Positions 55,301-61,590 of a stretch of DNA of 64,000 nt are shown piece after piece; the first letter of the stretch is position 1; each line of letters opens with the position of its first letter. The stretch spans positions 178,091 to 242,090 of the forward strand of contig JAJVDF010000972.1 of NCBI GenBank assembly GCA_022410635.1, given 5' to 3'. Origin of the DNA: Tretioscincus oriximinensis. Taxonomy: Eukaryota; Chordata; Lepidosauria; Squamata; Gymnophthalmidae. A program made the position numbers and the translations under genes. The notes under the pieces are model-generated. The model saw only the letters and a list, made by a program, of their open reading frames with translations. It was not told the DNA's origin and did not search any database.

Positions 55301-57094
55301 ATAACTTGGCCCCCAAATATCTAAAGGAATGCTTTCTTCCATATCAACCGGCTCGTGCCTTAAGATCTGCAAGGGAGGCCCTCCTGACTGTACCGTCTCT
55401 CTCAGGGGCGAAGAAGAAGAAGAACTGGGTTCTTATACCCCACTTTTCTCACTTTTCAAAGGGACTCAAAGCGGCTTACAAGGATATATTTTGCCCAAAG
55501 GCTCACATTCTATCTTCCCCACCAGNCTCTGGTGGTTCCCATGTATCTACTTGCAGTCAGTTGCAATTTCTTGCAATTCTTGCTTTCGAATAGCTGAGTT
55601 GGCTAGAGCAAAGGCTAGTGGAAGGTGCTCAGCCCTCCCCACGTCCCACACAGGGCTTCCAAACCCCATCTCTCGGGTGGGAGACGGATTCCTAAGCGAC
55701 TGAGCTATCCGTGGGAACCCGGGGCAGGGCCTTCTCCGTGGCAACCCCCAGACTGTGGAAATGTCCCCCCCTTTGAGATACATAAANGACAATCTCTGGT
55801 TGCATTCAGGAAGCACTTGAAGACTCACCTATTTAACCTGGACTTTGGCTTAAAAATGTCTTTCTCTTCCCTACTGTTTTTACTACTGTTGCTTCAATAT
55901 GTTAATTTGGATTTTATTGTTAATTGCCCTGAGACCTTCAGGTTTAGGGCGGTATAGAAATGCAAATACATAAAGATGGGTAGGTAGCAAAAGGGCTCTA
56001 AAAGGAACCTGGTGGCTTCCAGACGTTCTGGGCAAAATGGGCCTAGTTTTATCTTCTCTTCTGAGAACTTGGTGACATCTAGGTTTTAATCCAATTTCCA
56101 TCCTCTTTCGGAGTGAAAGGAGACAGTAGCAAATCCAACAGCAATTTTCTTTTCGGCTTCTCTGGATTTTATGAGTTAGAGAATCCCAAAACAGCTCGCA
56201 ACTTTGCTGATAGTTTTTTTCACTCGGAAAGCGGACTGAAGCTGGATTAGGTGTGCGCACAGCCCTGCTGGTTCCTGCAGTCGCAATACAGATACATCGT
56301 CCTGGGGAATATAAAAGCTGATGAGATGACCTTCAATGTATGGTTGGCGGAATGAAGGGTAACACAGAAATTGAAACAGAGGCACAACTATTCCTCGGGT
56401 CATTCCGACTAGTTTCCTTTTTCTTCTGTTCTTTTAGCTGTGCCAAACGTTAGGCAAAAATTCTCCTTACCAGTCTAGTGCCATGAAAGTGGCTATTTTT
56501 TGAGCACAGCCAAAAGTTCTGGTGGGAAACATTTGAAAGCAAAATCACCTTGGACATGGCACAGAGGTTAGAACAATGGCCTTCCAACTGGGAGATCAGC
56601 ATTCATAAGAACATAAGAGGAGCCCTGTTGAACGGAGCCAGAGTCTATTTAATCAGGTGTTCTGTCTCACCCACCGATTGCACCTGGGGAGTCTGAACAG
56701 AAGCAGGCAAATCTTCACCTATTCTCGACTCCCTGCAAATGGTATTTCACAAGTTCTGCCTGTTGCTCCATCCCAGAGGCGGTTTCAAAAGTTCACCCTC
56801 TACTGGAGACAGCTTCAGCAAACCTAGCTGTTCGAAAGCAATTGCAAGTAGATGAATAGGTACTATCACATTATCATGGGGAAGAGAGAATGTTAACTTT
56901 TGTACAAAAAATGGCTGCCTCTATAAGAATCTAATAGAGAACCTATTACGTTTTGGCCCATCCCCTATGCAGGCTGACTCACCTCCAAGATGAAAGGCAA
57001 GACAGGGATGAATGTTTGCGTGCTCTCCGATAGCAGGGTAAGGGCCCGGACACAGTGCATTCGCAGAGGGTAAAATCGAGCCGTGGGTACCAAC
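28209..57094 (-). CDS. NOC2L: NOC2L (NIR), 3' part (eight exons joined)
   Basis: Minus-strand join of 57094-56983, 49592-49479, 47415-47314, 42306-42163, 41192-41079, 40667-40538, 28985-28842 and 28318-28209. It gives 322 residues, from [14 protein letters not shown] to the stop at 28211-28209, roughly the C-terminal 40% of the family protein. From memory the first five exons align with human NOC2L without gaps at exon level. NOC2L is the Noc2 family factor: with Noc1/Noc3 partners it moves pre-60S particles through the nucleolus and nucleus, and as NIR it inhibits histone acetylation and represses p53 targets. The C-terminus is an acidic tail ending FSDSD. N-terminal exons lie right of 64,000. 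These eight exons span about 29 kb, far more than the human counterpart, because of repeat insertion. Confidence 0.95.
28345..28660. repeat. Degenerate AC-rich minisatellite (NOC2L intron)
   Basis: AAGATTAACCCCTGACT, AAACCCCTTAAGACCC and CCCCAAGACTAATCCCTG words. It resembles the reverse complement of 24200-24860. Confidence 0.6.
28842..28985 (-). CDS. NOC2L: NOC2L acidic-tail exon
   Basis: Acceptor ATGCAG|AGAAG at 28985, donor GGAG|GTAAG at 28842. It is 144 nt with two bases of a split codon at entry and one at exit. It encodes [17 protein letters not shown], thirteen consecutive Asp, then [17 protein letters not shown]. All thirteen Asp codons are GAT (plus-strand ATC, 28894-28932), an in-frame microsatellite replacing the mixed Glu/Asp tail of human. 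Confidence 0.9.
28894..28932 (-). repeat. NOC2L: (GAT)13 coding microsatellite
   Basis: Thirteen uninterrupted ATC triplets on the plus strand, read as GAT (Asp) in NOC2L. Confidence 0.95.
29210..30060 (-). mobile_element. CR1 LINE, ~850-bp 3' part
   Basis: The minus strand encodes degenerate RT C-terminal words ([38 protein letters not shown]) then the 3'UTR to AAGAACATAAGAAGAGCC. Confidence 0.92.
30120..30315 (-). mobile_element. Type B SINE with CTCF-like core
   Basis: A reverse copy carrying CCAGCAGAGGGCGC at 30221-30234; the head end is CAGGGACTTTGACCACTC. Confidence 0.75.
30500..30690 (-). mobile_element. Type B SINE, truncated
   Basis: Tail GAAGAAGAATTATCTGG and body to CAGGCCGCTAGGTTG. 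The head is replaced. Confidence 0.6.
30945..31085. promoter_or_regulatory. Candidate conserved noncoding island (NOC2L intron)
   Basis: GGTATCAGCCTGACTTTTAA, AATACAATTTCGTCGGGAAG, GGGCGCCTTAATCACTTTAA and CGGAGCTATTACTG. It is unique and CpG-retaining, with TAATC and TTAA cores. Confidence 0.4.
31515..31825 (+). mobile_element. Type A SINE
   Basis: A full copy with (TTC)5 tail; little diverged from 49028 and 13432. Confidence 0.93.
31862..32085. repeat. Pyrimidine tract (TTCC/TTTC)n
   Basis: A CTTCCTTCC-rich stretch with a short unique interruption at about 31930-31990. Confidence 0.9.
32330..32705. promoter_or_regulatory. Candidate conserved noncoding island (NOC2L intron)
   Basis: GCATTAAATTGGCGTAATAT, GGCTTTAATTGCCTGGTGAC, GCCATTAATAATCACCCG, GCAAATGAGAGG and CATTGATCAAACC (TCF/LEF-like). 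Dense CpG. It is the strongest regulatory-looking block in the window. Confidence 0.45.
32858..33600. mobile_element. Palindromic GGCTGACCAG repeat array
   Basis: Unit 1 has inverted arms at 32858-32932 and 32968-33037; unit 2 shares the junction and ends at about 33222; a third left arm follows. The outer end GGTCAGTCTACC at about 33585 is the complement of TAGGCTGACC. The 33350-33600 part is the reverse of the 19285 repeat. Confidence 0.75.
33632..33925 (-). mobile_element. Type B SINE with CTCF-like core
   Basis: A (GAA/GGA) tail, the common body and CCACAAGGGGGCGC at 33819-33832. The head end is CTTAACCTCTGCCCCCC. Confidence 0.75.
34150..34505 (+). repeat. Unclassified dispersed repeat, copy 2
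   Basis: The partner of 10815-11135 in inverse orientation. It holds an extra block of about 130 bp with a ZNF143-type word at 34251. Confidence 0.65.
34888..35195. repeat. Polypurine tract (GAA/GAG)n
   Basis: About 300 bp of AGG/AGA repeats, the reversed tail of the SINE at 35196. Confidence 0.93.
35196..35325 (-). mobile_element. Sauria-like SINE
   Basis: TCTGGGGTTATACCCTACTT, then CACCTTGTGAAGTTGGTGGG. Confidence 0.8.
35345..35555 (+). mobile_element. CR1 3' end nested in SINE remnant
   Basis: ATGGGTACTAGGATGGC to TTCTTATGTTCTTATG. SINE-A-like pieces flank it (35326-35344 and 35556-35640). Confidence 0.75.
35990..36325. promoter_or_regulatory. Candidate conserved noncoding island (NOC2L intron)
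   Basis: AATCTTGATTAAACTGAAGG, CGGCGGTTAATGATCAGAAG, CGCTAATGAGTACTTAACTG, CAATATTTAATTAAAAGGG and CTGCTAATTAACAGAAAATTG. It has many homeodomain cores and no repeat match. Confidence 0.45.
36405..36480 (-). mobile_element. L2-type 3' tip
   Basis: TATTTATTTATACTTATACC, then CTATACTTGAAGGTCTCAG. Confidence 0.6.
36481..36935. repeat. Pyrimidine-rich tract
   Basis: About 450 bp of irregular TTCC/CTTT sequence. Open frames here are compositional. Confidence 0.85.
36974..37252 (-). mobile_element. Type A SINE, head-truncated
   Basis: A reverse copy ending at CAGGCGAGAGAC. The A box side is missing, unlike most copies. Confidence 0.92.
37253..37545. other. Unassigned intron sequence
   Basis: No repeat or exon recognised. 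Confidence 0.4.
37546..38215 (+). mobile_element. CR1 3' region, older subfamily
   Basis: TATAAAATCATGCATGGGAT through GGAAAGTATTTTTTACCCAA and two degenerate 3' pieces. Confidence 0.75.
38240..38580 (-). mobile_element. CR1 3' end
   Basis: GAAGAGCCATACTGGATCAG to CTCTGGGTGAAAAAATA; young-looking. Confidence 0.88.
39055..39350 (+). mobile_element. Type B SINE, headless
   Basis: TTCAGCCAACCTAGCTATTC, TGGGTGAGAAAAGCAGGGCA and a pyrimidine tail to 39350. Confidence 0.75.
39380..39950. other. Unassigned intron sequence, partly repeated
   Basis: Shares CAGCGCCACCTAG and AAACACTTGCCAGTGCTTTG with 40244-40292, so part is an unclassified repeat. No exon seen. Confidence 0.5.
39950..40088. mobile_element. 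Palindromic element with 11-bp direct repeats
   Basis: ATCAATCAAGA at 39950-39960 and 40078-40088 flanks a 117-bp element with inverted arms around AAGCTTATGCC. The head GTAGCCGTGTTAGTCCAG matches the element at 1351. Confidence 0.88.
40538..40667 (-). CDS. NOC2L: NOC2L exon ([13 protein letters not shown])
   Basis: Acceptor CCACCCCCAG|CTGGAAG, donor AAAG|GTAGGG. It has 43 codons plus one base and encodes [15 protein letters not shown], a Lys/Glu-rich run, then [19 protein letters not shown]. The human counterpart is LEDLNFPEIKRRK followed by an FKDLFDL segment. The acidic run begins the C-terminal tail. An 11.5-kb intron follows. Confidence 0.94.
41079..41192 (-). CDS. NOC2L: NOC2L exon (KQWEAK..ISGKER)
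   Basis: A phase 0/0 exon of 38 codons: [38 protein letters not shown]. The donor is CGG|GTAAGT. The acceptor GATAG|AAACAATGG is weak, and a palindromic repeat begins about 8 bp upstream, so the branch site and pyrimidine tract lie in repeat-derived DNA. Confidence 0.95.
41200..41835. repeat. 98-bp tandem array derived from a palindromic element
   Basis: CTCATAGCCC recurs at 41253, 41351, 41449, 41547, 41645 and 41741. The array starts with TTTCACAGAAAAAGCCATAT, the head of the same element type as 1351 and 39961. Confidence 0.95.
42163..42306 (-). CDS. NOC2L: NOC2L exon ([14 protein letters not shown])
   Basis: 48 codons, phase 0/0, acceptor TCCTTCAG, donor GTG|GTAAGC. It encodes [20 protein letters not shown], a [11 protein letters not shown] segment, then [17 protein letters not shown]. 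The human match is [14 protein letters not shown] and the QENSAYI/SFGV segments. It is part of the conserved Noc2 domain. Confidence 0.96.
42430..42545 (-). mobile_element. Sauria-like SINE fragment
   Basis: ACAGACACCTTNTGAAGTAGG and GCTTTTGTGGAGGAGTGC. Confidence 0.75.
42660..43550 (+). mobile_element. CR1 LINE, ~890-bp 3' part
   Basis: Degenerate RT words ([27 protein letters not shown]), then the 3' region to GGATGGCTCTTCTTAG. Internal Ns and a stop show it is dead. Confidence 0.92.
43555..44105. other. Unassigned intron sequence
   Basis: No repeat, exon or RNA gene recognised. Confidence 0.4.
44140..44575 (+). mobile_element. CR1 3' region, older subfamily
   Basis: GTGTATAAAATCATGCATGG to CAGCAGGGCCCTTCTTACAT, with internal deletions. 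Confidence 0.8.
44640..45305 (+). mobile_element. L2-type LINE 3' end with nested type A SINE
   Basis: L2 at 44640-44866 (CACACTCTGGAAAGACCTCC) and 45178-45305 (CTGCCCTGGACCAATGGTGA, then GGGCGGGATATAAAT). The SINE lies between them. Confidence 0.8.
44867..45177 (-). mobile_element. Type A SINE
   Basis: A reverse full copy, (GAA)5 tail to GGTATCCGTGCCTGC, inside the L2. Confidence 0.93.
45885..46235 (-). mobile_element. L2-type LINE fragments
   Basis: CTTGAATTGGGCTCGGTAGC and GTGATGTGCATCCGGCC, then a short L2 3' tip at 46190-46235 in the opposite sense. Confidence 0.65.
46300..46825 (+). mobile_element. CR1 3' region
   Basis: GAGAGGGGATCTGATTGAAG to CTCCTCTTTTGTTCTTATG. Confidence 0.88.
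46830..47310. other. Unassigned intron sequence
   Basis: A 108-codon open frame (46891-47217, +) has no recognisable family and no flanking splice logic. Treated as intron. Confidence 0.4.
47314..47415 (-). CDS. NOC2L: NOC2L exon ([15 protein letters not shown])
   Basis: 34 codons, phase 0/0, acceptor CTATTCAG, donor CAG|GTAAGC. It encodes [20 protein letters not shown], then [14 protein letters not shown], nearly identical to the remembered human segment. Confidence 0.96.
47505..47697 (-). mobile_element. Sauria-like SINE
   Basis: ACAGACACCCTGTGAAGTAGG to AGAGTCCAACACTCTATACC. A small L2 3' tip (47440-47500) precedes it. Confidence 0.88.
47700..48720. other. Unassigned ~1-kb intron sequence
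   Basis: No exon recognised. The right end holds ATTGG (48650) and TATAAAAG (48676-48683) with promoter-like spacing. Confidence 0.35.
48725..49015 (-). mobile_element. CR1 3' region
   Basis: AATGGTATTTCACGAGTCCT to CGATGACCCTCTGGGTG. Confidence 0.8.
49028..49386 (+). mobile_element. Type A SINE with (TTC)n tail
   Basis: Full copy; tail 49319-49386. It lies about 90 bp from a NOC2L exon. Confidence 0.93.
49479..49592 (-). CDS. NOC2L: NOC2L exon ([17 protein letters not shown])
   Basis: 38 codons, phase 0/0, acceptor TTTTTCTAG, donor CGG|GTAATC. It encodes [20 protein letters not shown], then [30 protein letters not shown] is a signature stretch of the Noc2 family. Confidence 0.96.
49745..50285 (-). 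mobile_element. L2-type LINE 3' region
   Basis: The minus strand keeps [20 protein letters not shown] and [16 protein letters not shown]; the tail TATTTATTTACTTACTC lies at 49750. Confidence 0.88.
50450..50630 (+). mobile_element. SINE tail fragment with (TTCTTG)n
   Basis: GAGTCCCTTTGGGTGAGAAA then GTATAAAAACCCAG and an imperfect TTCTTG tract. Confidence 0.75.
51045..51510. repeat. Polypurine tract
   Basis: About 460 bp of AAGGA/GAAAA-rich DNA between unrelated sequences. Confidence 0.9.
51515..52070 (+). mobile_element. CR1 ORF2 endonuclease fragment
   Basis: The degenerate frame reads [13 protein letters not shown], then [17 protein letters not shown], then [13 protein letters not shown], matching the end of the CR1 APE-type endonuclease. 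The GDF motif has Lys where the family has Asn, and a stop follows. Then come [13 protein letters not shown] and a TPVWLT segment. It is the only endonuclease-region CR1 piece I found here. Confidence 0.8.
52065..52345 (-). mobile_element. Sauria-like SINE
   Basis: A (GAA/GGA) tail, ACAGACACCTTGTGAAGTAGG, and head TTAACCACTACACCAGACTGG. Confidence 0.9.
52540..52885 (-). mobile_element. CR1 3' end, AGAATCATAGAGTTGG subfamily
   Basis: The 3' tip ATCACAGAATCATAGAG; reverse coding words [20 protein letters not shown] and LEVFK. Confidence 0.88.
52890..53525 (-). mobile_element. CR1 LINE 3' part
   Basis: AAGAACATAAGAAGAGCCCT to GGCCTCACCACAGATTCATA. It retains reverse [20 protein letters not shown]. 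Confidence 0.92.
53640..53855 (-). mobile_element. CR1 3' fragment
   Basis: CTCACACAGGGACCCACC and CCCATCCCAGAGGCAGTATC. Confidence 0.65.
53860..54535. other. Unassigned intron sequence with open frame
   Basis: 53967-54362 (+) encodes 131 residues, Lys/Trp/Glu-rich, with one ambiguous codon. It could be an eroded LINE segment. No family recognised. Confidence 0.35.
54540..54625 (-). mobile_element. CR1 fragment
   Basis: CAGGTCACCTCTCAAGCACT and GCTGAAGAGGCCCAAGCG. Confidence 0.65.
55007..55034. repeat. (GT)n microsatellite
   Basis: About 14 GT units. Confidence 0.95.
55228..55972 (+). mobile_element. L2-type LINE 3' region with nested type A SINE
   Basis: L2 at 55228-55406 (reads [20 protein letters not shown]) and 55715-55972. 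The SINE lies in between. Confidence 0.88.
55407..55714 (-). mobile_element. Type A SINE
   Basis: A reverse full copy to GAGCTATCCGTG. It splits the L2 at the GTCTCTCAGGGGCG segment. Confidence 0.93.
55975..56600. other. Unassigned intron sequence
   Basis: Nothing recognised apart from short degenerate repeat-like words. Confidence 0.4.
56603..56915 (-). mobile_element. CR1 3' piece plus headless type B SINE
   Basis: CR1 (-) at 56603-56800, then the SINE body (+) AACCTAGCTGTTCGAAAGC to GGGGAAGAGAGAATG. Confidence 0.7.
56983..57094 (-). CDS. NOC2L: NOC2L exon ([14 protein letters not shown]), first in window
   Basis: One base of a split Lys codon plus 37 codons, acceptor TTTCTGACCAG, donor GAG|GTGAGT. 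It encodes [20 protein letters not shown], then [18 protein letters not shown] found no further NOC2L exon between 57,095 and 64,000, so that stretch is presumed intron. Confidence 0.94.
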
Positions 57095-57302
57095 CTGGTC
57101 AGAAAAAAAAGCAAAAAACAATAATCAGCCATCAAATTCTTCCTCTGACATTAAATAAGGGAATTAGTGATAGNAAAGTTCCAAGTGCATTGTCCTTCTT
57201 CTGCTTGAGATGCCCAGGGGCAACTGGTGGGTGAGACAGAAGGCTGGACTAGGTGGGCTCTGGCCCTATTCAGCAGGGCTCGAATGGGTCAGTTGCTACA
57301 GC

Positions 57303-57800
57303 AGGCACAAATGGCTCAATCGCTAAGGAGCCGGTCTCTCGTCTGGGAGAGGGGATTTGGAAGCCCTGTGTGGGACGTGGGGAGGGTTGAGCACCTTCCA
57401 CTAGCCCAGGGGTGGGCAATTAATTTTTCCCAAGGGGCCGCATGAGAAATTGGGGTGGTTTTAGAGGGCCGGATTAATATAGTTAACTCAGTTCTACCCA
57501 ATACTGTATATAACTCTGAGCTAAGAGGGGCGGGCCGGTCTGAGACAGTAGGAGGGCCGCATGTGGCCCTTGGGCCGCCCCTTGCCCAGGTCTGCACTAG
57601 CCTGTAGCTCTAGCCAACCCAGCTATTTGAAAGAATGAACTGCAAGAAATTTCAACTGATTGCAAGTAGATACATAGGAACCACCACAGCCTGGTGGGGA
57701 AGGTAGAATGTCAGCCTTCGGGCAGAAATACCCTTGTAAGGCACTTTGAGTCCCGTTGAAAGGTGAGAAAAGCGGGGTATAAGAACCCAGTTCTTCTTCT
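57303..57800 (+). mobile_element. Type A SINE split by a hAT element
   Basis: SINE parts 57303-57406 and 57595-57800 join at CACTAGCC. The left part starts GGCACAAATGGCTCAATCGC. Confidence 0.95.
57407..57594. mobile_element. Nonautonomous hAT element, 188 bp
   Basis: Termini CAGGGGTGGGCAA and TTGCCCAGGTCTG are imperfect inverted repeats. The 8-bp target duplication CACTAGCC lies at 57399-57406 and 57595-57602. No transposase. Confidence 0.95.
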
Positions 57801-58070
57801 TCCTCTTTCCTTCTTCTTTTCCTTCTTCTTTTCCTTCTTCTTTTCCTTCTTCTTTTCCTTCTTCTTTTCCTTCTTCTTTTCCTTCTTCTTTTCCTTTTTC
57901 TTTTCCTTTTTCTTTTTCTTCTTCTTTTTCTTCTTCTTCTTTTTCTTCTTCTTCTTTTTCTTCTTCTTCTTCTGCTTCTTCTGCTTCTGCTTCTTCTGCT
58001 TCTGCTTCTGCTTCCTCTCCTTCTTCTTCTTCCTCTCCTTCTTCTTCTTCCTCTCCTTCCTATTCTTCTT
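57790..58070. repeat. (TTCTTTTCC)n and (TTC)n tail
   Basis: About nine copies of a CTTCTTTTC nonamer, then TTC/TGC units, continuing the split SINE's tail. Confidence 0.93.
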
Positions 58071-58364
58071 ATGTTTATATGTTCTTCCTATCCACTAGCC
58101 CCACCATGAATCCATCATACGCTCACATATCAGCAACTCCTGGTGTAAACAGATTAGCCAAACCATTTTATGCTTAAGGAAGCACAAGTAGACTAAAGCA
58201 ATGGACACTTGAGGCTGTCTTTTTGCTGATCCTCTTCCCTTAGTCATTCCTCAGCCATGGGGTCTGGTTCTGAGAATCCAACTCCCAGCCCGCCACCCAC
58301 ACCCACACCCTAGACACCCACTGTGCTGAGATCATAAAAACCAAAGACGCCGAGAAACACCATC

Positions 58365-58640
58365 AGCCACACCGAATAAATCACCCGCCTCCCCTTCGCC
58401 TGCGTCCTCCACCAAATAGTGAAATAATTATCACTGGATCCATTATGGAAATAAATCTACCCTCGCGCCCGAGACCTGGCAAACCAGCAAAGAGGATGAC
58501 GAAAACCTTCTACAGGAATTAATTGATTGGGGGGATAAACCTGTTAAAAGGTATAGATTTACTGTAAACCAAGGCCATTAATTTCAGGGCCCTCGTCAAG
58601 GTGACAGCGAGCTTAAAAACTTCCCGGCGGGCAAAACGAC
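58365..58640. promoter_or_regulatory. Candidate conserved noncoding island (NOC2L intron)
   Basis: ACCGAATAAATCACCCGCC, GTGAAATAATTATCACTGG, CCATTATGGAAATAAATC, GGAATTAATTGATTGG, GGCCATTAATTTCAGGGCC and CAAGGTGACAGCGAGC. Dense TAAT cores, CpGs kept, no repeat. Confidence 0.45.
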
Positions 58641-58843
58641 AGCCGGGGGGGTGGATGGCTTAAGATCCTGCGTTCTTTCCTGTTCTGCTGAGCTTGTAAT
58701 AGGGGGAGAATTTCAAGGCACAGGCAGAAAGGGGAGCATGCATAGAATCTACCCGCTCACTCCAACATGCTTTGGCCCATGTGGATTCAGAAGTCAAAGA
58801 AGGATCTTGTGTTCTTTTGAATGTAAGTCTAGAACATCTATGC

Positions 58844-59970
58844 CAGGGGTCCTCGAACTACAGCCTGCGGGCCACATGCAGCCTGCCGAGGACATTTATC
58901 CAGCCACCATATGTTGTCGTCGCCGGCTGTCCTGCTTAGCAGCCGACTAGTNCCAGGCTCACAGTAACACACCGAGCAAGAAAAGGATCTTGGGGTGCTG
59001 GTGGACAATTCGATGAAGATGTCATCCCAGTGTGCAGCAGCAACAGCAGCAGCAAAAAAAAAAAAGGCAAATTCCATGTTGGGGATAATTAGGAAAGGAA
59101 TTGAAAACAAGTCAGCAAATGCTGTTTGCCTCTTTATAAATCTGTGGTGAGGCCACATTTGGAATAATGTGTTCAGTTCTGGTCACCACATCTCAAGAGG
59201 GATATTGTGGAACTGGAGAAGGTGCAGAAAAGGGCAACAAGAATGATCAAGGGTCTGGAGCATCTTCCCTTATGAAGTCAGGCTGCAACGTCTGGGCNTC
59301 TTCAGCCTTGAAAGGCGACGTCTGAGAGGTGCTCTGATTGAAGTNTACAAAATCATGCATGGGATCGACAGGGTGAATAGAGAAAAAATGTTTTCTCTCT
59401 CCCACAACACTAGGACCAGGGGGCCCTCCTTAAAACTGTTGGGTAGAAAAGTGAGAACAGACAAAGGGAAGTATTTTTTCACCCAGAGGGTCATCAGCCT
59501 GTGGAATTTACTTCCTGAAGAGGTGGTGGTAGCTAACAGCTTGGATAGCTTCAAGACAGGACTAGACAGGCTTATGGACACCAAGGGTATAAATGGATAC
59601 TAGGATGGATGTCTGGATGCTGCCTCTGGGATGGAGCAACAGGCAGGACTCCTGAAATGCCATTTGCAGGGAGTCATGAACAGNTGCAAATTTTTCTTTC
59701 CTCTGTTCGGACTGCCCAGGTGCATCTGGTGGGCCTCNGTGTGGGACAGAATGCTGAACTAGATGGGCTCTGTCCTGATCCAGTATGGCTCTTCTTATGT
59801 TCTTACGCCTTGCCTTTTCAATAGCGCATGCACACAATGCACACTTCATGACACTAGACAGCCCAAAAACTAGGAATTTGTTCTTAGTTTTTTAAAAACT
59901 AAAGTCCGGCCTTCCAACAGTCTGAGGAACAGTGAACTGTCCCCCAGTTTAAAAAGTTTGGGGATCCCTG
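58844..59970. mobile_element. hAT-type element carrying a CR1 insertion
   Basis: Ends CAGGGGTCCTCGAACT and AGTTTGGGGATCCCTG (inverted). Flanking duplication ATCTATGC / ATCTATAC at 58836-58843 and 59971-59978. CR1 occupies about 58966-59812. Confidence 0.88.
58966..59812 (+). mobile_element. CR1 LINE, ~850-bp 3' part
   Basis: ACCGAGCAAGAAAAGGATC to CTTCTTATGTTCTTA. It is one of the best-preserved CR1 3' ends here. Confidence 0.93.
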
Positions 59971-59978
59971 ATCTATAC

Positions 59979-61080
59979 TATATAAAAGCAAGAAAACAAT
60001 CATCTGGACCAGAAGTACGACCTCAAAAACATGGGAGAACATAAGCACGGTACGTTGGCAGAAAGGCCAACCATCCACGAACACAATGGCAGCAGCTGGC
60101 TGGGGCAGTGNAGAGATAGGCCAACAAGGGTATGGAATCAGCAGCCCCACCAGATGAGTGGGAAAACACCCCCTAGAAGGCCACCTTGGTCATAGGCTCA
60201 AGAATAACCACCCTTTACTAGTAGAAAAACATAAAATGCAGGGCAAACTTAGTTCCAGATATCATCATATCTAAAGCTGAGATCTCGATTGTACTTCCAG
60301 CTCTGGACCAGAAGCCCCGCCTGCAAAATGGCGGCACCCATCTGTCTCCAAAATGTGGTTGAATGGAACAAGGCACTGGCGTACATGTGCTGCTCGTGGG
60401 TGCTGGCATTTCATAGCCAGAGCTTCCACTCCAGGGCTGGAAGGATCAGTGCAATCATGCTCAACAACCTGGCCAGCTCCATGCTACTGACAGCCACATC
60501 CCGGTGGCCAAGCCATTTCCCAGTGCAAGGAAAAAGAAGGAGGGAAGAAGCAGCAAGAGGGTGAGAAAAAGAGGAAGAGAGGNAAGAAGGGGAAGCAGGA
60601 GGAAGGTGGAGAATGGGAGAAATTAAAGAGCCCTAGTTCTTCTATTATCTTAGAACTTCTATTATCGCAAAAGAGGCTCATAACTAGTAAATGATAAAAT
60701 GCAATGCAGAAACAGATAGCAAAGATTTATGAAAGTGTATCGAGTACAAACAGATGTTGCCTTTTTTCCTGCAGCATAATTTCCAGGTGCTTCACTAGGG
60801 CTCAAGGCATGCAAACGTAAAGAAAACGTCTCTTACACTATTTAAAAACACTGGGCAAAAGCAGCTTTCGTATTGCTTTTTCCTGGTATCGCACAATATA
60901 CTGGGGCTGCCATCCCAGCAGGAGCCATTGTGCATGTGCGGCCCTTGAAAAACAGAACCACGCATGCACAAATGGCACCAGCCCACAGGTCGAGGGATCT
61001 CGCTCTATGAAATACCCCGATGTACAGTACCAGGTAAGTTCACCACACACTGCTAGCAGGAAAATGAAGTTTTTATCACT
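59979..61080. other. Unassigned ~1.1-kb intron sequence
   Basis: No NOC2L exon found. A 91-codon open frame (60289-60564, +) has no recognised family. A short polypurine run lies at 60530-60610. Confidence 0.4.
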
Positions 61081-61124
61081 TTTCTCTAGACAAGAGATAT
61101 TTGGGTACTTCTAATCTGGCAGCA

Positions 61125-61590
61125 TGTGATTTGATCAGAGACGGACGAACACCATACCTCAGGAAAGATATTGTGGAACTAGAGAAAGTGCAGAAAAGGG
61201 CCACAAAAATGATCAAAGGGCTTGAGCACTTCTCAGGCTGCAACATGTGGGCCTCTTCAGCATTGAAAGGCAGCATTCAAGAGGGGATCTGATTGAAGTG
61301 TATAAAATCATGCAGGAGAATACAGAAAAATATTTTCTCTATCACAAAACGCTAAGACCACGCTTGAAACCGATGGTCAGAAGAGTGAGGACAGACAAGG
61401 GAAAGTGTTTTTTCACCTAGAGGGTCATTGGCCTGTGGAATTTACTTCCAGAAGTGGTAGTGGGAGCTAGCAGCCTAGATAGCTTTAAGACAGGATTAGA
61501 CAAGTTTGTGAAAGCCAAGGGTATCAATAGCTACTAGGATGAATTTCTTGATTGTCCAAGATGAAGCAACAGGCAGGATTCCTGAAAAAA
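61125..61590 (+). mobile_element. CR1 3' region
   Basis: GATATTGTGGAACTAGAGAA to GCAACAGGCAGGATTCCTGA. Confidence 0.85.

Noticed and set aside
60289..60564. Possible further NOC2L exon
   Set aside because: Wrong strand and no similarity to the expected upstream NOC2L residues.
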